Below are positions 61,914 through 64,000 of a stretch of DNA of 64,000 nt, one piece after another (within the stretch, counting starts at the first letter, position 1; each line of letters begins with the position of its first letter). A program made the translations under genes and the position numbers. The DNA comes from Saccharothrix luteola (GTDB taxonomy: Bacteria > Actinomycetota > Actinomycetes > Mycobacteriales > Pseudonocardiaceae). The stretch covers positions 314,764-378,763 of the forward strand of contig NZ_JAJHUO010000004.1 in NCBI RefSeq assembly GCF_020859565.1, given 5' to 3'. The notes under the pieces are model-generated. The model was not told the origin of the DNA and did not search any database. It saw only the letters and a list, made by a program, of their open reading frames with translations.

Positions 61914-63154
61914 CCGCCGTCGAGCACGTCCTGCGCACGCTGACGCCGCAGGTGCTCGGCATCCTCGTGCGCCGGCACGGCGACTTCGCGCGCTGCGAGG
62001 ACGCCGTGCAGGAGGCGCTGATCAACGCCGCCGACACGTGGCCGCGCGACGGCGTCCCCGAACACCCCCTCGGCTGGCTCACCACGGTCGCCGCACGCCG
62101 CTACGTGGACCTGGTGCGTTCCGACGCCGCGCGGGAGCGCCGGGAGCAGGCGCTGTTCGACGCCGTGCCGCGCGACGAGCTGCTCGCGCCGCCGCCGGAC
62201 GCCGAACCCGCGCGCGACGACCTGTTGGAGCTGCTGTTCCTGTGCTGCCACCCCGCGCTGACCGCGCCGTCCCAGATGGCGCTGACGCTGCGGGCCGTCG
62301 CCGGGCTGACCACCACCGAGATCGCCGCCGCGTTCCTGGTGCCGGACAAGACGATGGGCCAGCGGATCTCCCGCGCCAAGCAGCGGCTGCTGGAGGCGGG
62401 CGCGCGGTTCGAGCCGCCCGCCGACCGCGAACGGGCGTTGGCGGTCGTGCTGCACGTGCTCTACCTGCTGTTCAACGAGGGCTACAGCGCCAGCGGGGGT
62501 CCGCGGCTGCGCCGTCCCGACCTGACCGGGCAGGCGGTGCGGCTGACCCGTGAGCTGCACGCCCGGCTGCCCGACCACGGCGAGACGGCGGGCCTGCTGG
62601 CGTTGATGCTGCTCACCGAGGCCCGTGGCGCTGCCCGCACGGGCCCGGACGGCGTGCTGGTCCCGTTGGCCGAGCAGGACCGGTCGCGGTGGGACCGCGC
62701 GGCGATCGCCGAGGGGACCGAGCTGGTGACCCGCAGCCTGGCCGCGCACCCCGTCGGCCCGTACCAGGTTCAGGCGGCGATCGCGGCCGTGCACAGCGAG
62801 GCCGCCACGGCGGAGGACACCGACTGGCCGCAGATCCTCGCCCTGTACGACGTGCTGGAACGCCTCGCGCCCAGCTCGGTCACCGCGCTGAACCGGGCCG
62901 TCGCCCTCGGTGAGGTGCGGGGTCCGGCCGCCGCTCTGGAGGTGGTCGCGGACCTGGAGCGAGGGGTCCTGGCCGGCAACCACCGGCTGCTCGCCGTGCG
63001 GGCGCACCTGCTCGAACGGGCCGGCGACCGCACGGGCGCGAGCGAGGCGTTCCGGCAGGCCGCACGGCTGGCGGGCAACGTCCCCGAGCAGCGGTTCCTG
63101 CTCCTGCGAGCGGCCCGCTGCGCCGCCGCGGAAAATTCTTCCGCGCCGATGTAG
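61910..63154 (+). CDS. ECF42-type RNA polymerase sigma factor with C-terminal extension
   Basis: The 414-aa product starts at TTG 61910, which overlaps the DGPF stop. Sigma region 2 (about 1-75: FARCEDAVQEALINAADTWPRDGVPEHPLGWLTTVAARRYVDLVR) and region 4 (about 105-160: LRAVAGLTTTEIAAAFLVPDKTMGQRISRAKQRLLEAG) are followed by about 240 residues of DUF6596/TPR-like helices (LNEGYSASGG-like motif, LYDVLERLAPSSVTALNRAVALGEV, HRLLAVRAHLLERAGD). The extension replaces a membrane anti-sigma factor in this group and controls activity. It most likely drives the upstream DGPF gene and the reductase gene downstream. Confidence 0.95.
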   Translation: MTAVEHVLRTLTPQVLGILVRRHGDFARCEDAVQEALINAADTWPRDGVPEHPLGWLTTVAARRYVDLVRSDAARERREQALFDAVPRDELLAPPPDAEPARDDLLELLFLCCHPALTAPSQMALTLRAVAGLTTTEIAAAFLVPDKTMGQRISRAKQRLLEAGARFEPPADRERALAVVLHVLYLLFNEGYSASGGPRLRRPDLTGQAVRLTRELHARLPDHGETAGLLALMLLTEARGAARTGPDGVLVPLAEQDRSRWDRAAIAEGTELVTRSLAAHPVGPYQVQAAIAAVHSEAATAEDTDWPQILALYDVLERLAPSSVTALNRAVALGEVRGPAAALEVVADLERGVLAGNHRLLAVRAHLLERAGDRTGASEAFRQAARLAGNVPEQRFLLLRAARCAAAENSSAPM

Positions 63155-63226
63155 AAGTCGCGTCGCCGGCTCCGATCCCCTCCCGAGCGACACCACCGGG
63201 CGTCGCCGGGAGGAAGGAACGCAGCC

Positions 63227-63910
63227 ATGACCAAGGTGACCGCGCAGCTGTCGGTGTCCCTCGACGGCTTCTACGCCGGACCGCGCCACGAGGGCGACGG
63301 CGACTGGTTGGCGTCCGCGGAGGCCGCGGCGTTCTTCCGCGTCACCCGCTGGGCGATCAGCGCGATGGCGTGGCGGGAGCGGCAGGGCTTCGCGGGCGGC
63401 GAGGAGGACGTGAACTCCGACGTCATCCGGGAGAGCTTCGAGGCCGCGGGCGCGTACGTGATGGGCCGGCGCATGGCCGACGGAGGCGAGGTGCCGTGGG
63501 GCGAGGAGCCGCCGTTCCGCGCGCCGGTCTTCGTGGTGACCCACCGGCCGCGCCGGACCCTGGAGCGCAAGGGCGGCACCAGCTTCACCTACGTCACCGA
63601 CGGCGTCGAGAGCGCGGTGGCGCAGGCGAAGGCCGCGGCAGGCGGCAAGGACGTCGCGGTCGCAGGCGGCGGCACGCTGGTCCGCCAGGTGTTGGCCGCC
63701 GGTCTGCTGGACGAGCTGGAGCTCCACATCGTGCCGGTCGTGCTCGGCGACGGCCTCCGGCTGCTCGACGCCGACCTCGGCCTGGGGCACGAGGAAGGCA
63801 TCGAGCTGACGCCGACCCGGGTCCTGCACACCCCGGACGTCACCCACGTCCGCTACACCGTCCGGGGCCGCGCCCCGCTCGTCCTGGACGACCGGGGCCG
63901 CGGCAACTGA
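63227..63910 (+). CDS. Dihydrofolate-reductase-family (RibD-C-like) protein
   Basis: The 227-aa product starts at ATG 63227 behind GGAGGAAGG. It has a DHFR/RibD-C-like fold: TAQLSVSLDGFYAGP, AYVMGRRMADGGEVPWGEEPPFRAPVFVVTH, and an NADPH/phosphate-binding loop GGKDVAVAGGGTLVRQVLAAGLLDELELHIVPVVLGDGLRLLD. Such reductases often sit beside ECF-sigma/YCII genes, and this one lies 72 bases after the ECF42 gene. A role in reduction of a small metabolite is likely; the substrate is unknown. It is a different subgroup from the RibD-like reductase at 36130. Confidence 0.88.
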   Translation: MTKVTAQLSVSLDGFYAGPRHEGDGDWLASAEAAAFFRVTRWAISAMAWRERQGFAGGEEDVNSDVIRESFEAAGAYVMGRRMADGGEVPWGEEPPFRAPVFVVTHRPRRTLERKGGTSFTYVTDGVESAVAQAKAAAGGKDVAVAGGGTLVRQVLAAGLLDELELHIVPVVLGDGLRLLDADLGLGHEEGIELTPTRVLHTPDVTHVRYTVRGRAPLVLDDRGRGN

Positions 63911-63917
63911 CACGCCG

Positions 63918-64000
63918 GTGGGGGGGGGGCCCCCCCCCCCCCCCCCCGGGCGGGGGGCCCCCCCCCCCCGGCCGCCACGGGGCCGGGCCCCGGGGGGGGC
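63918..64000. other. G/C homopolymer filler at the window end (probable artefact)
   Basis: The last 83 bases are only G and C runs apart from a single CCACG, similar to the filler at 30125-30178. No gene or hairpin can be assigned. It looks like poor sequence at a contig junction. Confidence 0.75.

Overview
The window is high-GC DNA with strong G/C third-position bias. It carries a geosmin synthase, a SARP/AfsR-type regulator, an XRE/DUF397 regulator pair, an ECF42 sigma factor with its DGPF (YCII-like) partner and a mycofactocin-type dehydrogenase. Together these point to a filamentous actinomycete, most likely of the Pseudonocardiaceae (Saccharothrix / Actinosynnema / Lentzea-like). The genus is an inference. 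I found no rRNA, tRNA, CRISPR array, intact transposase or replication origin.

Layout. 1-5 kb: the end of a LamG-domain protein, a small hypothetical gene, an XRE regulator with its DUF397 partner, and a secreted protein with three 'LDTR...GYF' repeats and a propeller-like C-terminus. 4.9-14.4 kb: one giant secreted RHS/YD-repeat protein ending in a Hint domain and an unusual Ala/Gly/Arg-rich tail. 14.7-20.4 kb: a SARP/NB-ARC/TPR regulator, geosmin synthase and a divergent SRPBCC gene. 20.5-24.4 kb: an iron-box-controlled siderophore ABC importer (ATPase, lipoprotein, fused double permease). 24.4-36 kb: a HEAT-like protein, a Tat-signal mycofactocin-type SDR with an exported NTF2-like protein, a histidyl-tRNA synthetase, a membrane protein/winged-helix pair with a clear operator, a secreted serine hydrolase, an LtaS-like membrane phosphatase, a DUF2306 protein and a NarL-type two-component system.

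36.1-43.7 kb is the most interesting region. It holds a RibD-type reductase, DoxX, a CDP-alcohol phosphatidyltransferase, a medium-chain dehydrogenase, a creatininase-family amidohydrolase, and a four-gene overlapping operon (PTPS-like T-fold protein, glycosyltransferase, methyltransferase, flippase-like membrane protein). The operon is divergent from a GTP cyclohydrolase II. The enzymes fit a dedicated pathway from GTP through a riboflavin-type pyrimidine to a modified, possibly glycosylated or phospho-alcohol-linked product. The cyclohydrolase has His in place of the usual Tyr, and the PTPS homologue has lost its catalytic Cys and one zinc His. The combination of cyclohydrolase, creatininase-fold enzyme and RibD-C reductase resembles the archaeal order of early riboflavin synthesis.

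43.9-49.7 kb: a frameshifted SARP remnant, a palindromic MITE-like element, a G-rich tract, then a MacB/FtsX-type ABC exporter with its own histidine kinase and response regulator. 49.7-52.6 kb: a 420-residue protein of unknown function and an ATP-grasp ligase whose true start is unclear. 52.6-58.9 kb: a LacI-controlled sugar ABC importer divergent from a GH42 beta-galactosidase, with two matching operators between them. 59-63.9 kb: PadR/HAAS membrane pair, a LacI-type regulator lacking its DNA-binding domain, and DGPF/ECF42/reductase genes.

Two copies of a 140-bp palindromic repeat built on CGAGAGTCCTACG start 1-2 bases after the stop codons of unrelated genes (14.5 kb and 51.0 kb). Homopolymer G/C runs at 30.13-30.17 kb and at the right end look like assembly artefacts.
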